From contig BLSF01000109.1 of the NCBI GenBank assembly GCA_012862575.1, positions 1-64,000 of the forward strand: DNA of 64,000 nucleotides, read 5' to 3'. Shown here in pieces: positions 1 to 10,129 of the stretch. The notes under the pieces are model-generated. The model was not told the DNA's origin, did not search any database, and was given only the letters and a program-made list of their open reading frames with translations. Both the position numbers and the translations under genes were made by a program. This DNA is from Parietichytrium sp. I65-24A (Eukaryota > Sar > Bigyra > Thraustochytrida > Thraustochytriidae). Position 1 is the first letter of the stretch. Each line of letters starts with the position of its first letter.

Positions 1-638
1 TGGAGTGTTGAAGTGGACAAGAGTTCGAACAAAAATACGCCTGGGCGGTCGACAGAGCGGCATGCCTTCCAGACTTAAGAACCGACACAATAGCAGCCCC
101 TGAGAGGCAATTTTTCGTTCGTATCTCAAGAACTACAGAAACGCAAAACGCCCAACAAGAGCAAGGTCTCCAACAGAACTAATAAGAGAGCAAGAGCAAG
201 AACGACACAATGAGTTGGGGGACTAATTCCTTGTTCTCTGAGATTCCTTGTTCGTTTAAGTCTGCCATTAGAACGAACGAAACCGGTAGAAGTCTTACAT
301 AGCAAATGCAACACAAACAGCTAGCTAACCGGCTACTCCAACTCCTAATCCTTCTTGTCATCTCTTCTTCCACAATCCGGTACTGGTACGCACTTCTGGC
401 CCAGGGGCTCTAGCCACTCTAGCCCACGTTGGTATTCAACTGAGCCAGGCTTACTCGGTGCGTGAGTATGTACTGTACACTACGCTCTCGAGATAAATAG
501 CGGTTTCTGTTGTGGAGTAGTATCTTTCAATTCACTGTCAATCAAGAGGGCGAATCGCTCTCACGCGTGCGGGCCCGAGAAGTTTGAGATTGAGAGAGAG
601 AGAGAGAGAGAGAGAGCAATTGAGAACAAGCAAGGAAG
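1..638. other. Upstream intergenic region
   Basis: No convincing gene is seen. Bases 441-461 carry a GAGCCAGGCTTACTCGGTGC element that recurs near 9713-9732, so it is a dispersed short repeat. A GTAC-rich palindromic stretch lies at 464-480. A (GA)n run at 592-616 ends just before the start codon of the nuclease-kinase gene and probably lies in its 5' leader. Confidence 0.6.
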
Positions 639-2315
639 ATGGGGGTGACGAGCAGTAAAGTGCAGCCTGCGCGAAACTTAGCGCGGCAACAGTGGCGTCG
701 TTCACTTGCCTCTAAGACGCCAAAAGAGTCATCTCTTCGTTTGGAGTTGGAAGAAATGAGGCGACAAATTGAGCAACTAAGGAAAGAGATAGAAACGGAA
801 AGAAGGAGGAAAGAAAAGGCAGAGCAAGTGATCAAGCGTACAGGAGTCGACATGAAGACAATCTGGATCCGTGCAGCGAACGGGCATTGGAAAGAGGTAT
901 CGTACGATGAGTCATTGGTGACAACTTCGCTCGAGGTGACTTCCACGACCAATTGGCCGAAACCTAGAGAGGTATTGAGTTGGTCGTTGGAAATCGATGC
1001 GACAGCTCCAGAGATGGCAAGAAAAACCGAGAACCCCGTCAATTTCTCAGATTCATTTTACGACTGCTTCGAAGTCTTCCGTTGGGAAAAAAATATTCAC
1101 GAGGACATGACACTTTTTTTGCACTCTGTTGGATTCCTGGCGAATGAGTTCTGGCCAGAATTCCAATTCATCACTCCAACCGTCAATTCGTACGGTCTTT
1201 TCTCTGACAGAGTGGGCATTGTTCGTACGGATGGAGGGAAACATAATCGACGTGAAATTGTGTTCGTGATGGAAGAAAAGTCGCCCTGCGAGTATCCAAA
1301 GAAGAAGAAAGCTTCGCGGCCATACGAACCACAGACACTTAAAGACCACTATGAAAGCTATGAGGCGACGGGGAAGAGTGATGCGCACCAAAGTCCCATC
1401 ACACAAGTCTACCTTTACATGTGCGAAGCGGAATGCGAGTTTGGTGTTCTCACAACAGGTTTGTTCACGTGGTTTCTTCGCCGAGATGGAAACGGCAACT
1501 TGTCGGTCTCTCAAACGTTTAAGGTGGATCAAACAAATCCTACACTCGCGCAGGCATGGTTGTCGTTCCTATATACAGTGAAGGAAAATGCTGTAGATAA
1601 AAGCGGGAAAAGAAAGCGTCTCTCAGCCGCAGGGGTGTTGAAGACTTGGAATTCGGAGTGCCACAAGACCAATCCTCAAGGACCCGGATCTGAGACAAAT
1701 AGAGATGATGAAGATGAAGATAATGGAAAAGGAGGCGGTATTGGTAAAGACTCACACGGCCGAAAAAGAGACGCATTTCCGCGAGAAAACGTGTCGTTTG
1801 TCTTTTCACCAAAGGAGAAATTCTCCATCGAAGGGCTTCCCCCTGTTATCTATCGCTTAGACGTTGAAGGTGTAGACTCTGTGATCAAAGTAGCTGACGC
1901 ACAGAAGGATGCCGAGACGACGGAAGCTATTCAAATGGAGAATGATGCGTACCTGAAGCTACGTTCACTCTGGGGCAAATCAATACCGACACTTGTGTAC
2001 GGAGGACCGATCAACCTTGATCGTGAGGCCCTCATCGTTACTTATGAAGGACAATCGATAAGCACTTATCAAGGACCAATCACAGAATCCATGAAAGCGG
2101 AGGCTCGCCAGGCACTGAGGTCCATACACGATTTAGGAATTGCTCATGGGGATGTGGCTGCTCGAAACATCGTGGTGCATCCAGAAACCAAAAAGATAAA
2201 ACTGATTGACTTGGGAATGGCGCAAGACATCTCCACATTTTCCAGCAGTCGCCAACGGGCGAGGAAAGAGTCGGATTTCGAAAGCCTTGAAGAAGCTCTC
2301 GAACGAGAAAATTGA
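639..2315 (+). CDS. PD-(D/E)xK nuclease-protein kinase fusion, Crinkler (CRN) type
   Basis: A 558-residue intronless protein. The N-terminus MGVTSSK fits an N-myristoylation signal and leads into a charged coiled coil (about 30-70). Residues 150-280 look like a restriction-endonuclease fold: Asp190, the E-E-K motif at 212-214 and a helix with Gln256 in ITQVYLY match the PD-(D/E)xK pattern. After an acidic linker (about 345-375), residues 400-545 are kinase-like: VIK (Lys417), Glu434, HGDVAARN (503-510) and DLG (524-526). The kinase domain is short at its C-terminal lobe. Nuclease-kinase fusions of this sort are known from the Crinkler/CRN effector families of oomycetes and other eukaryotes. 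The ubiquitin-like CRN header is not visible here, and no signal peptide is present, so action inside the producing cell is as likely as secretion. The family call rests on motif reading. Substrate and function are unknown. Confidence 0.72.
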   Translation: MGVTSSKVQPARNLARQQWRRSLASKTPKESSLRLELEEMRRQIEQLRKEIETERRRKEKAEQVIKRTGVDMKTIWIRAANGHWKEVSYDESLVTTSLEVTSTTNWPKPREVLSWSLEIDATAPEMARKTENPVNFSDSFYDCFEVFRWEKNIHEDMTLFLHSVGFLANEFWPEFQFITPTVNSYGLFSDRVGIVRTDGGKHNRREIVFVMEEKSPCEYPKKKKASRPYEPQTLKDHYESYEATGKSDAHQSPITQVYLYMCEAECEFGVLTTGLFTWFLRRDGNGNLSVSQTFKVDQTNPTLAQAWLSFLYTVKENAVDKSGKRKRLSAAGVLKTWNSECHKTNPQGPGSETNRDDEDEDNGKGGGIGKDSHGRKRDAFPRENVSFVFSPKEKFSIEGLPPVIYRLDVEGVDSVIKVADAQKDAETTEAIQMENDAYLKLRSLWGKSIPTLVYGGPINLDREALIVTYEGQSISTYQGPITESMKAEARQALRSIHDLGIAHGDVAARNIVVHPETKKIKLIDLGMAQDISTFSSSRQRARKESDFESLEEALEREN

Positions 2316-3136
2316 TGTTCTTAATGGTGTTTGTTCTGGAGCCGATTTTGGTTTGTCTTCCTGGTTTAAAATGTTGCAGTGAGGAGTAAAAGGAGCCAAA
2401 GAACCACAAAGAGCCAAACAAGTGAATTCAAAACGAACGACGGTTACAATTTTTTATCTATGACTGCGCTTTGCGATGAGAAAGGAGTGGCTGCGATGGT
2501 CTAACTCGTCCTGGTCCACAGATCTGGCAGTTGACTCCCCCACGTCATGTCGTCATGTCATCATGTCATCATGTCACGTTTGGTCTGGATTCTTTGCTTT
2601 TGTGAAGAATGATTCAAAGATTTAGCAAAGATAGAAGAACCTAGCTCTGGCTAGAAAATTCGTCAACACACGCACTACGGACTCACAGAAAGTACGGGTG
2701 CGAATCCGACCGACTCGGACTCGAGCTCCTTAAACACAAGCAATATGTCCTAAAACTCGCAGTGAACGAAAACGCAAGCGTTCTCCGCATGCACAATCAC
2801 GGACATGAGGACACCAGCTAGACTCGCGCGCGCGTAGAAAGAACTTCCTTTCATCCGAGACTCAACTCTCCGGCGAAGACTTGAGATCTCACCTCGACTC
2901 TTGACTTGCCCACTAATGAAAACATTACATGTGAAAGACAGACCCTTCCTTTTCAGCCGCCACACACAGTCACAGGACTCTGGCAGTCTCAGTGTGCTCA
3001 TGTTTGCTTTCTACTCTCCGCTCACGATGACACGGGGTATGCTACGAGCACCACTCTACCACTTGTCTAGTAAGCACGGGCTCCCTCCCACACAACGCCC
3101 CACAATTCCAATTATGATAGGGTTCAGCCGCTACAC
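2316..3136. other. Intergenic region
   Basis: No gene recognised. A small CATGTCAT repeat lies at about 2545-2575. Nothing here encodes the missing Rossmann N-terminus expected for the following ORF: its reading frame is closed by a TAA at 3071. Confidence 0.6.
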
Positions 3137-3922
3137 ATGAATACCCTCCCGAATGCATATGTTGCATACGCGCCGTCGAATGAGTACACGAATGCCTATG
3201 CAAGGAGCAAAGCCATTCTGGAACATTTCATCATGACTGATGATGAATGCAAGGACTTCCCCGTGAATGTAATTCGCCCAAATGGAATCACGGGCGTGTT
3301 TCGATCAAAGAAACACAGAGGCTGGTCCAAGTCCTCTCGATCTTACAACGGCTTCTTTCATTTCTTTAGCCGCCACAATCCCTATTCAAAAGGGCTGCCC
3401 GTCCCGTACCTTCAACAAAACCGGGCGGTGATGTGTCCAGTTGATATTGTGTCCGATGTCATACTCTCTAGTTGTGTGACACAATTGTTGGAAGCAGGGA
3501 GCAATAAAACAACTTGTCGTGTGGTGTTCAAGAACGCCGTTCCCGACCGTGCAAAAGACGTTGTCTTCGAAAACTTCTTCCGATCAATGACCCAGCGCTT
3601 TGATCAAGACAAGGTGCTTCCTATCTCCGCTCACGAATATGAAGACAACGCCAAGCGATACATCGCTTCAAAGAGCAACAGATCAGGAGCCAAAAAGCTT
3701 ATCGACACCGTTGGCCTTTTAGCAGATGCAGGTGTGAATAAATTTTTCGATCCAGACTCTAGTGACGAGACGTTTAGCGCGGATCAGTTGGAGTATTTGC
3801 AAAACAAGTACGGCTTAAACCCGTTATTCGACTTTGATATGAAAGAGCATGTCGGGCAATATGCCGCTGACTGCCACGACTATTCCTGGACTTATGTCTA
3901 TCCCCCCCAGCCCAAGCTTTAA
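3137..3922 (+). pseudogene. 5'-truncated fatty acyl-CoA reductase / extended SDR-like ORF
   Basis: The 261-residue ORF matches the C-terminal half of an extended short-chain dehydrogenase of the fatty acyl-CoA reductase / thioester-reductase type. It has a YARSK active-site pattern (Tyr21, Lys25), then VIRPNGITG (substrate loop) and an NRAVMCPVDIVSDVIL segment typical of the family. The nucleotide-binding GxxGxxG half that must precede the YxxxK motif is absent; the frame is open upstream only to 3074 and holds nothing Rossmann-like. It could be a decayed or truncated gene, or a gene whose first exon lies further upstream and was missed. With no NAD(P) site, the ORF as seen would not be an active reductase. 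Confidence 0.5.
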
Positions 3923-4088
3923 ATTCAGTGAGTTCGACAATGCAGGCTGAGAGCAATCGTAACAAGTCACAGCATCAACCGTTTCATCACCATGTTATAT
4001 CCCCCGAAATGTTTCGAAAAATGTCTTTTTTCTTTTGTTATGTCTTTCTTTTTTTAATTGCAAGCCGACGAGCCTGCCTTCGGCGGTT

Positions 4089-5690
4089 TTAGTCCCGAAC
4101 GAAACGAATGTGTCGGACTCCCTTTGAACCATCGCTGAAATCATCACCTTTGTCCGTGATAATCTTAACCTTCACTCCATTCAGCTTCCACGTATAGTCA
4201 CGCGGATCAATGTTTCCGGAGAAAATGTCATTAAACACATTGCTCGAATATCTCATTTGCAGGAGATTATCTGTCCCAGGATAACTTGGTTCTCCGCTGT
4301 TTTGGGACGACTGCTCATTTTGATTTTCCTCGCCGCCGGGTTGATCTGGACCTTCACTTTCTGGGGTCTCCGCATTGTCACCTTCTGCCTCTCCCATTGA
4401 ACTTCCAGTGTTCTGATCAGAGCCTGTGGCGCTTGAGCCCTCGTTGCTTGATTGGTCTTCACTGCCACTCTGAGAACTTGACTCTGAAGCAGACGCCTCT
4501 TCCTCCTGCGACGACTGGTCGTTTCCTTCACTTCCACTTTCATCTGGGCCTTGGGTGTCCGGAATCTCCGCGTTGTCGCCTTCGGCGCCTCCGCCGCTCT
4601 GTGTTGAGAGTGACGGGTCTACTTGTTGGTCACCAGAGCCCGACGGGTTCCCGTTATTTGAAGGGCTCGAGTTTGAAGAACTCGCTTCCTGCTCCTGTGA
4701 GGACTGTTCAGCTTGGTCGTCATCTTGCGAACCTTGGCTTGGCGTTTCTGCGTCTCCAGAGTTGTCATCAACCTCCATATCTGGCTCTTGGTCAGATGCA
4801 TCTCCAGAGGAGTCAGCCCCATCACTCAGTCCGCCCACAGCATCGGCCGCACTATCTTCTGTTGCATCTGCGGTCCCTTCGAGCAAGATATCACTGGCTG
4901 CTTCCACACTTGATTCTAAAAGTTCACCAGCAATCTCAACTGTCGCAAGGCCGTCGGTGAGAACTTCTGCGGTAACCGCAATGACTGCGAGCACCAACGT
5001 GAAGAACCAGCTCCTTTCGTTGGTTGTGGGAATCTTCGAGCCGAGGCTGTAGAATGGTATGCGTAGCGTCACCTTGTTTCCCTGTACTTGCTGGTCGAGT
5101 TTATCCACGTCGATTACTGCGCGTCCGGATTCGCTGATGCACACATCATCAGAGTGCTGCTTGCAGAACCATGCTTTGAGCCTCCACTTATTTATTTGAC
5201 CATTCTCTATACATGGATCACAGGAGCATACGTCCGAGTTACCGCTGAGGCACCATTTGCCTGCGAGGTCAGGATAAGTTGTCGAATTGCATGGCGCGCA
5301 ACTATAGGTACTATCAGACGGGAAAACGTATACACCTTCATGGTAACCAGCTGGTGCTCCTGGCTCGACAAATTGCCCATCGAGGTTTGAGTGGCTCGGC
5401 AAAACAATCGTAGAAGTGCTTTTCTTGCACCACCACCCTCGTTTATTGACAACATTATTGTTTGGGTCACATTTGTCAGCCTCCACGACGTCAGCCGAGC
5501 TCGGCTTGCAAAACTTTCCACGAAGATCCGATCGGCTTGGATCGCAGGGATCGAGAAGGACATAGTCATCCACCGTTTTCATCGTGTTTAGCGAGAGGAC
5601 GTCGGCCCCATCATGTCGCAGCAACGTTGCATCCACATTCCCTACAGCACAGAGCATCACCAGCCGCAGCACCAGCGCCGGGGGTTGCAT
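4089..5690 (-). CDS. Secreted or membrane Cys-rich protein with acidic Ser/Glu-rich repeats
   Basis: Predicted 533 residues, using the ATG at 5690. A signal peptide (about 1-21, hydrophobic, ending near VDA) is followed by a Cys-rich region (about 45-190) with degenerate modules of about 30-40 residues whose shared element is D-L-x-G-K-F/W-C (for example DLRGKFC and DLAGKWC). A hydrophobic stretch (about 225-250, WFFTLVLAVIAVTAEVL) may be a membrane segment. Then come roughly 230 residues of Ser/Glu/Asp/Gln low-complexity sequence with internal repeats of about 60 residues around GDNAE-x-P. The C-terminal 50 residues are non-repetitive (DYTWKLNGVKVKI). No family is recognised. The layout suggests a surface or extracellular-matrix protein; that is inference. 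Confidence 0.7.
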   Translation of the reverse strand: MQPPALVLRLVMLCAVGNVDATLLRHDGADVLSLNTMKTVDDYVLLDPCDPSRSDLRGKFCKPSSADVVEADKCDPNNNVVNKRGWWCKKSTSTIVLPSHSNLDGQFVEPGAPAGYHEGVYVFPSDSTYSCAPCNSTTYPDLAGKWCLSGNSDVCSCDPCIENGQINKWRLKAWFCKQHSDDVCISESGRAVIDVDKLDQQVQGNKVTLRIPFYSLGSKIPTTNERSWFFTLVLAVIAVTAEVLTDGLATVEIAGELLESSVEAASDILLEGTADATEDSAADAVGGLSDGADSSGDASDQEPDMEVDDNSGDAETPSQGSQDDDQAEQSSQEQEASSSNSSPSNNGNPSGSGDQQVDPSLSTQSGGGAEGDNAEIPDTQGPDESGSEGNDQSSQEEEASASESSSQSGSEDQSSNEGSSATGSDQNTGSSMGEAEGDNAETPESEGPDQPGGEENQNEQSSQNSGEPSYPGTDNLLQMRYSSNVFNDIFSGNIDPRDYTWKLNGVKVKIITDKGDDFSDGSKGVRHIRFVRD

Positions 5691-6497
5691 CGTTCCCAGC
5701 TTCAAAGATTCAAGAGAGAAACTTGCTGCTCCACTTTCTCGTATCGTGTCCTCCCTCCCCGTTGTCGCGCTGTCGGTGGACTTTCGCAGTCTACCAGTTC
5801 GGGGTTTGTCGCAAACGGCAAACGGTTTGGCTCTGCGAGCTAGTAGTTTAGGTTAGCTCTTGAAAGACCACAATGTAAATGCGCCTGGCTGTGTGTGGCT
5901 GTGGGTGGGCAAGGAAGAGAATAAGAATAGGAAAAACAGTTGGAGACGAGAAGAGAAATGAAACGCGCAAATAAAGAAGTAAAGAAGAAGACGTTAAAAT
6001 TGAAGATGAAAACACTAAAGGAAATAGGAAATAAGAGTGGTTTTTGGAATTATTAATCCAATTCCAAATCGGAGCCCAAAGAAAACCGTCAACGAAATAA
6101 GGGCTCGGCGCTGCTGACTTGCATTTCCGTCCAAATTTCACAGCCGGTCTTTACTTTTCGTTTAAAAAACCGTGTTCTGTTCAATGAACAGTGTCGAGGG
6201 TGAACCATTCTGCGTTACATCAGCTATCACTTGAAACAGTTATACTGTGGGTACCGGTACAGTACTCACGTCAGTATCAATTCTGACTTCATTCACATCA
6301 TGGTCAACAGAGTCAACTTGACGACACTAGTAGCGGCGACCGTTGTGCGATTGTAGCATGCGCCCCAGCTGCTGAGGCGCCTTGTGAACAAGTCTCATCC
6401 CATCTCATCCCGCAATTTCAATTGCCATGGGGAGTGGGAGAGCTGCGTCATCGTGCACTGCGTGTTCACATGGGTTAGTGTTTTAGTGGCACCATTG
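5691..6497. other. Intergenic, promoter side of the Cys-rich protein gene
   Basis: No gene seen. The palindrome-rich segment at 6251-6277 (GTACCGGTACAGTACTC followed by a degenerate TCAGTA) lies about 560 bp upstream of the start at 5690 and belongs to the recurrent GTAC motif described in the findings. Confidence 0.5.
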
Positions 6498-6696
6498 ATA
6501 TTCCCCATGCAGTTTCAATTATTTTTTCATGGAATTTATTTTCGCGTTTGCGTCTTTTTTGTTTTTTTTGGTGGGTGGTCTCCTCGTTTTCTTTCATATT
6601 CCCCATGCAGTTTCAATTATTTTTTCATGGAATTTATTTTCGCGTTTGCGTCTTTTTTGTTTTTTTTGGTGGGTGGTCTCCTCGTTTTCTTTCATT
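6498..6696 (+). repeat. 98-bp tandem duplication
   Basis: Two adjacent, essentially identical 98-bp units: 6498-6595 and 6596-6693, both starting ATATTCCCCATGCAG and ending in CTTTCAT. The lack of divergence suggests a recent event. Open frames across the repeat are an artefact of the T-rich sequence. Confidence 0.92.
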
Positions 6697-6995
6697 TCTT
6701 TTGGGGGCTTTCCTCCCTAGCGTCTTCTTCTTTTCTAATGTTTTGGATTCCCTGCTGCATGTCTCTTTTTTTTTTTTGACTTTCTCCCCTAGCGTCTTCT
6801 TCTTTTCTCCTTTTTTTTCTTTTATCTTCTCGCTCTCTCCTTTTCTTGTGCGTATTCTTCTGTTTTCCTTCTTTCCCCTGCTAGCAAAGCGTTGGTTTTC
6901 GGCGTTATCTTCTCGCTTCCTTCCTTTTGCCTTTGCGTATTCTTCTGTTTTCCTTCTCTCTTCTGCTTCTTTTTTTTTTCTCCTGATCCTCATCA
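6697..6995 (+). repeat. Polypyrimidine tract
   Basis: About 300 bp of almost pure C/T on the plus strand, with repeated CTAGCGTCTTCTTCTTTTCT units at about 6718 and 6789 and repeated TATTCTTCTGTTTTCCTTCT units at about 6852 and 6937. Such a homopurine-homopyrimidine stretch could adopt triplex DNA. Long ORFs in it are compositional, not genes. Confidence 0.75.
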
Positions 6996-9600
6996 CAGTC
7001 ACACCTTAGAAAATTTTCGTACATTCAGTACGTAGCCTAACGCGTAAGAAGAGTTTAAATGCCCCTGGTCTTGTAAATGCATTTCTCACCTAGCCGAAAC
7101 CACTGGTAACTTGAAGAACCCGAACCGGAGATCTGAGCTTGTTGAATACAGGCGAACGTTCTTTTGTTCCATTTCTTTGCGCTCCCTCCCCTCCCGGGTC
7201 ATTCCGGGGACATCCGGGAACCCTATCTTTCAAGTTTGTAGTTACGTGATGTTGGATGTTACCAGAGCAAATATTAGTTCCGTTCTTTGCGTGCGCGGTG
7301 AACACGTTTTAACTTTAGATATCTTACTATTGTAATCTGAGCCACCCATCCCCTCCACTGCGGTATCCCTTGTGACGTCCTAGATGTTACGATATTACCA
7401 GACCAAACCAAAAAACTTTCGATGAGCCTCGGAGTTCGCGAACAGTTCGTTGATCTCACACTTGAGCAATCTGTTGCGCGCGAAAGCTTACGTGTCTCGT
7501 GACTTGGGTCTCTTGCGTTTCGGTCTCTTGCCGTATTTCGGGTCTGCACTTTTGAGGTCACCTTCCGGTCGACTCTTCAACAAGCTGCAAAGACAATAAC
7601 AAAGCAAGGACAACAACAATGACAATAGACAAGCTCTCCATATCGTCATAGGCTGGATATGTAATAAACTCCATCCTCATACACAAATATAACTTAACCT
7701 TGCATAAACCTTCGCGCAAGCCAAGTTGCCAAATTCTCATCTGGAGAACTTGTCCAACTCTTTGCGCGCGCTAAGCTCCACCCAGAGAACTTCGCGCGTG
7801 CCTGATTCTCATCCCATGAGAACTTGCACACATTCCTACACGCGCCAAGTTCTCATCCAAAGAGCTTCAACCACAATTGAACACAGAGTGATTTGTAAAT
7901 AAGCCAGGCACAAATGATTTGCAATTGTGACGAGTTACAAGAGAACCTGCAACTGCAGCCGGGTGTCGGAACGCCGACGCCTGCAGCCAGTTGCCAGAAA
8001 GCCAGCATGCCACCAGATGCAAGGTGATCAGATGTGAGAGAACCTTCAACTGCAGTCAAGGACAAATAGTTTGCGACTGAACCAGTCACAAATAATTTGC
8101 AATTGCGACAGGGTGCAAGGCAATCTACAACTGCCGCCAGGTGTCTAAAAGCCAACACTTCTGGAGCCATCTGGTTCCATCGGCACAACTCCAATTGTCC
8201 GACGGGAAGAGAACAAATGAACACGGAAATCCAGGGAACATTCCAATGATCTGCGTCCTGGTCTTGTATGTGCATATCGCCCAGACACTACACCCTGCAC
8301 AAATTGCTTTCTGGACCGTGGCTTGTCGAGAACAACCCGTACGTCTGTGCAGAAGAAATACGAATTCAGCTTTGCTCCCTCAGCTTCTTGTCGTGCTTAC
8401 GCTGAAATCTTAGGCCTTTCCATTTCATAGCCCGGGAGAAATCGACGAGTCAACTTTTTCAGATCTGCGATATTTGCAACCCCTCTCACAATAGCACGGC
8501 TTTTCCTACTTTGCTTGCTGATGTCAATGCACCATGCAGCTGATTTCGTTCTTGTACATTCCTTTTGCAATGGCTTAGCCGGAGTACTCCATTACAGTAC
8601 ACATGAGCGCGAACTGTCGCTGGTCGTGTAAAGTCACGCTCTGCTCTAGCTAGCGCTAGAGCTCAAGTGGCAGAAAATATTGCGCGCGTCAAGAATTATA
8701 ATACGAGCTTACGATTTACTCTATAATATTCTTCTCATGTTTTGTTTGGGCTCTCATGGTGAATCACTTTTTAGGTAGCCAAAGGGAATTGTTCCCTCTT
8801 CCAAACTCTCTGGCTTTGACTGGCCGCACAACTTGGCTGTCGGCTCCTTTTGAATTAGACGATTTCTTCGTTAGTACCCTATTGACAAGCAGTGGAATCC
8901 TTATGTTCTGAATGATGAGCGCTCTGCTCTTTTCACCTCCACGGCAGTTCCCAAACTGCTGCTCGGCTCGGTGGAGCATTCTTACTCGGAGAAGCATGGA
9001 GACTCTGCCTCTCTCTCACGACGAGATGAGCACTCTGCCTCATGCACTGACGTTCATCGCTCGTTGACTCGCCGCTCTCTTCGAGCTGCGTTCGATGCAA
9101 TGTGAGGCTTTTTATCAATTGGTGCGCACGTAGTTGAAACGTTCTTGCTCGCTGTGCGCTACGCTTCTCGTGGCTTCTATACTTGCTCTGTCTCGACCAA
9201 TGTCCCGAGGGCTTCCACGATGAAAGTTCGTCAAGCTCTCTGCGATTGTTGAGCTGTAGGGGTCACGTATTGATAGGAACCCGTCGACGTCCTGGCATGA
9301 TTTTCTATCCTCCTGTTAGGGTTCATTCATTTGTTCCGTTTTCCGCCACGTTCCCGCTCGACCTCTTCTTGCGTTTCTTCTTACTGTACACGGCGCATTG
9401 CGGACGTGGCACTGAGTATCGAATTTTTCTCCTTCACCTGCTTCGTTTTCCTCGAGAATCCGCGCTCTTAAAATGCTTCTCGTTTCTTTTTCCCCTTCCT
9501 CTTCCTGCTCTTGCCTCCTGTTTGAAAAAATAAATTCAACTTGCTATTCCCACTCACTGTTCAACATTTTCTTGTTCTTTGTTTATTTTTTTTTACACAA
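6996..9600. other. Intergenic region with degenerate repeats
   Basis: No gene recognised. Between about 7740 and 8160 there are diverged copies of short units: CACAAATNATTTGCAATTG-type at about 7908 and 8087, AACCTNCAACTGCAG-type at about 7942 and 8041, and several variants of GAGAACTT with GCGCGC. This looks like an old tandem array of roughly 180-bp units. The rest has no visible structure. Confidence 0.5.
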
Positions 9601-9608
9601 GCCAAAGT

Positions 9609-9975
9609 GCGCCCGCCTTCGGCGGTCTTCTTCGTGCTTGAGAGTTGCGCCTGCCTCCGGCAGGCTTACTCGTTGCGTTCACAGTTCATCTTCGCGAGTT
9701 GCGCCTGCCGGAGCCAGGCTTACTCGGTGCATAGGCTCTTGAGTAGCGCCATGCCTTCGGCAGGCGTACTCAATCGCCTAACGGGAGAATCGGATAGAAC
9801 TGCCTTACGGCAGCTCTATTCCTCTCCGTAGAATGCGACGTGCAAAGCAGTAGAACGAAACGTGCATTCGCTACGCAGCTACCGCTGCCTTTTCGCCGTA
9901 CAGTTTCCACTTGCTGGGGGATTAGGCAGCTACCGCTGCCTTCACCGTACAGTTTCCACTTGCTGGGGGATTAGC
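9609..9975. repeat. Cluster of short hairpin palindromes
   Basis: Several perfect short inverted repeats follow each other: CCGCC-TTC-GGCGG (9613-9625), GCCTGCC-TCC-GGCAGGC (9649-9665), TGCC-TTC-GGCA (9752-9762), CTGCC-TTAC-GGCAG (9800-9813) and GCAGC-TACC-GCTGC (9875-9888 and 9926-9939). Several are followed by (T/G)TACTCG-like text. The last two sit in a direct duplication of about 50 bp (9875-9925 and 9926-9974). A related CCTTCGGCGG sequence lies at 4077-4086. They could be short mobile-repeat remnants or RNA hairpins. Confidence 0.7.
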
Positions 9976-10129
9976 AAATCAGGTCCGATTTTTTTAGATG
10001 TAGAAATTGGCCTTTATGAGTGGCAGGTAGAGTACTCTTGCTTTGGGATGAATCCCGTAGTGGCCCTGTCGGGGAGGGAAGGTTGTCCTTCGTCAGGAGA
10101 CCACCGCACTAGGCGGCTCAAGTGGCGGC

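Noticed and set aside
4286-5052. Long plus-strand ORFs opposite the Cys-rich protein gene
   Set aside because: Shadows of the minus-strand acidic Ser/Glu repeats, which give Leu/Arg/Ser-rich antisense frames.
6384-7009. Long overlapping plus-strand ORFs rich in Phe/Leu/Ser
   Set aside because: They arise from the polypyrimidine tract and the 98-bp duplication. No domain or conserved composition is seen.
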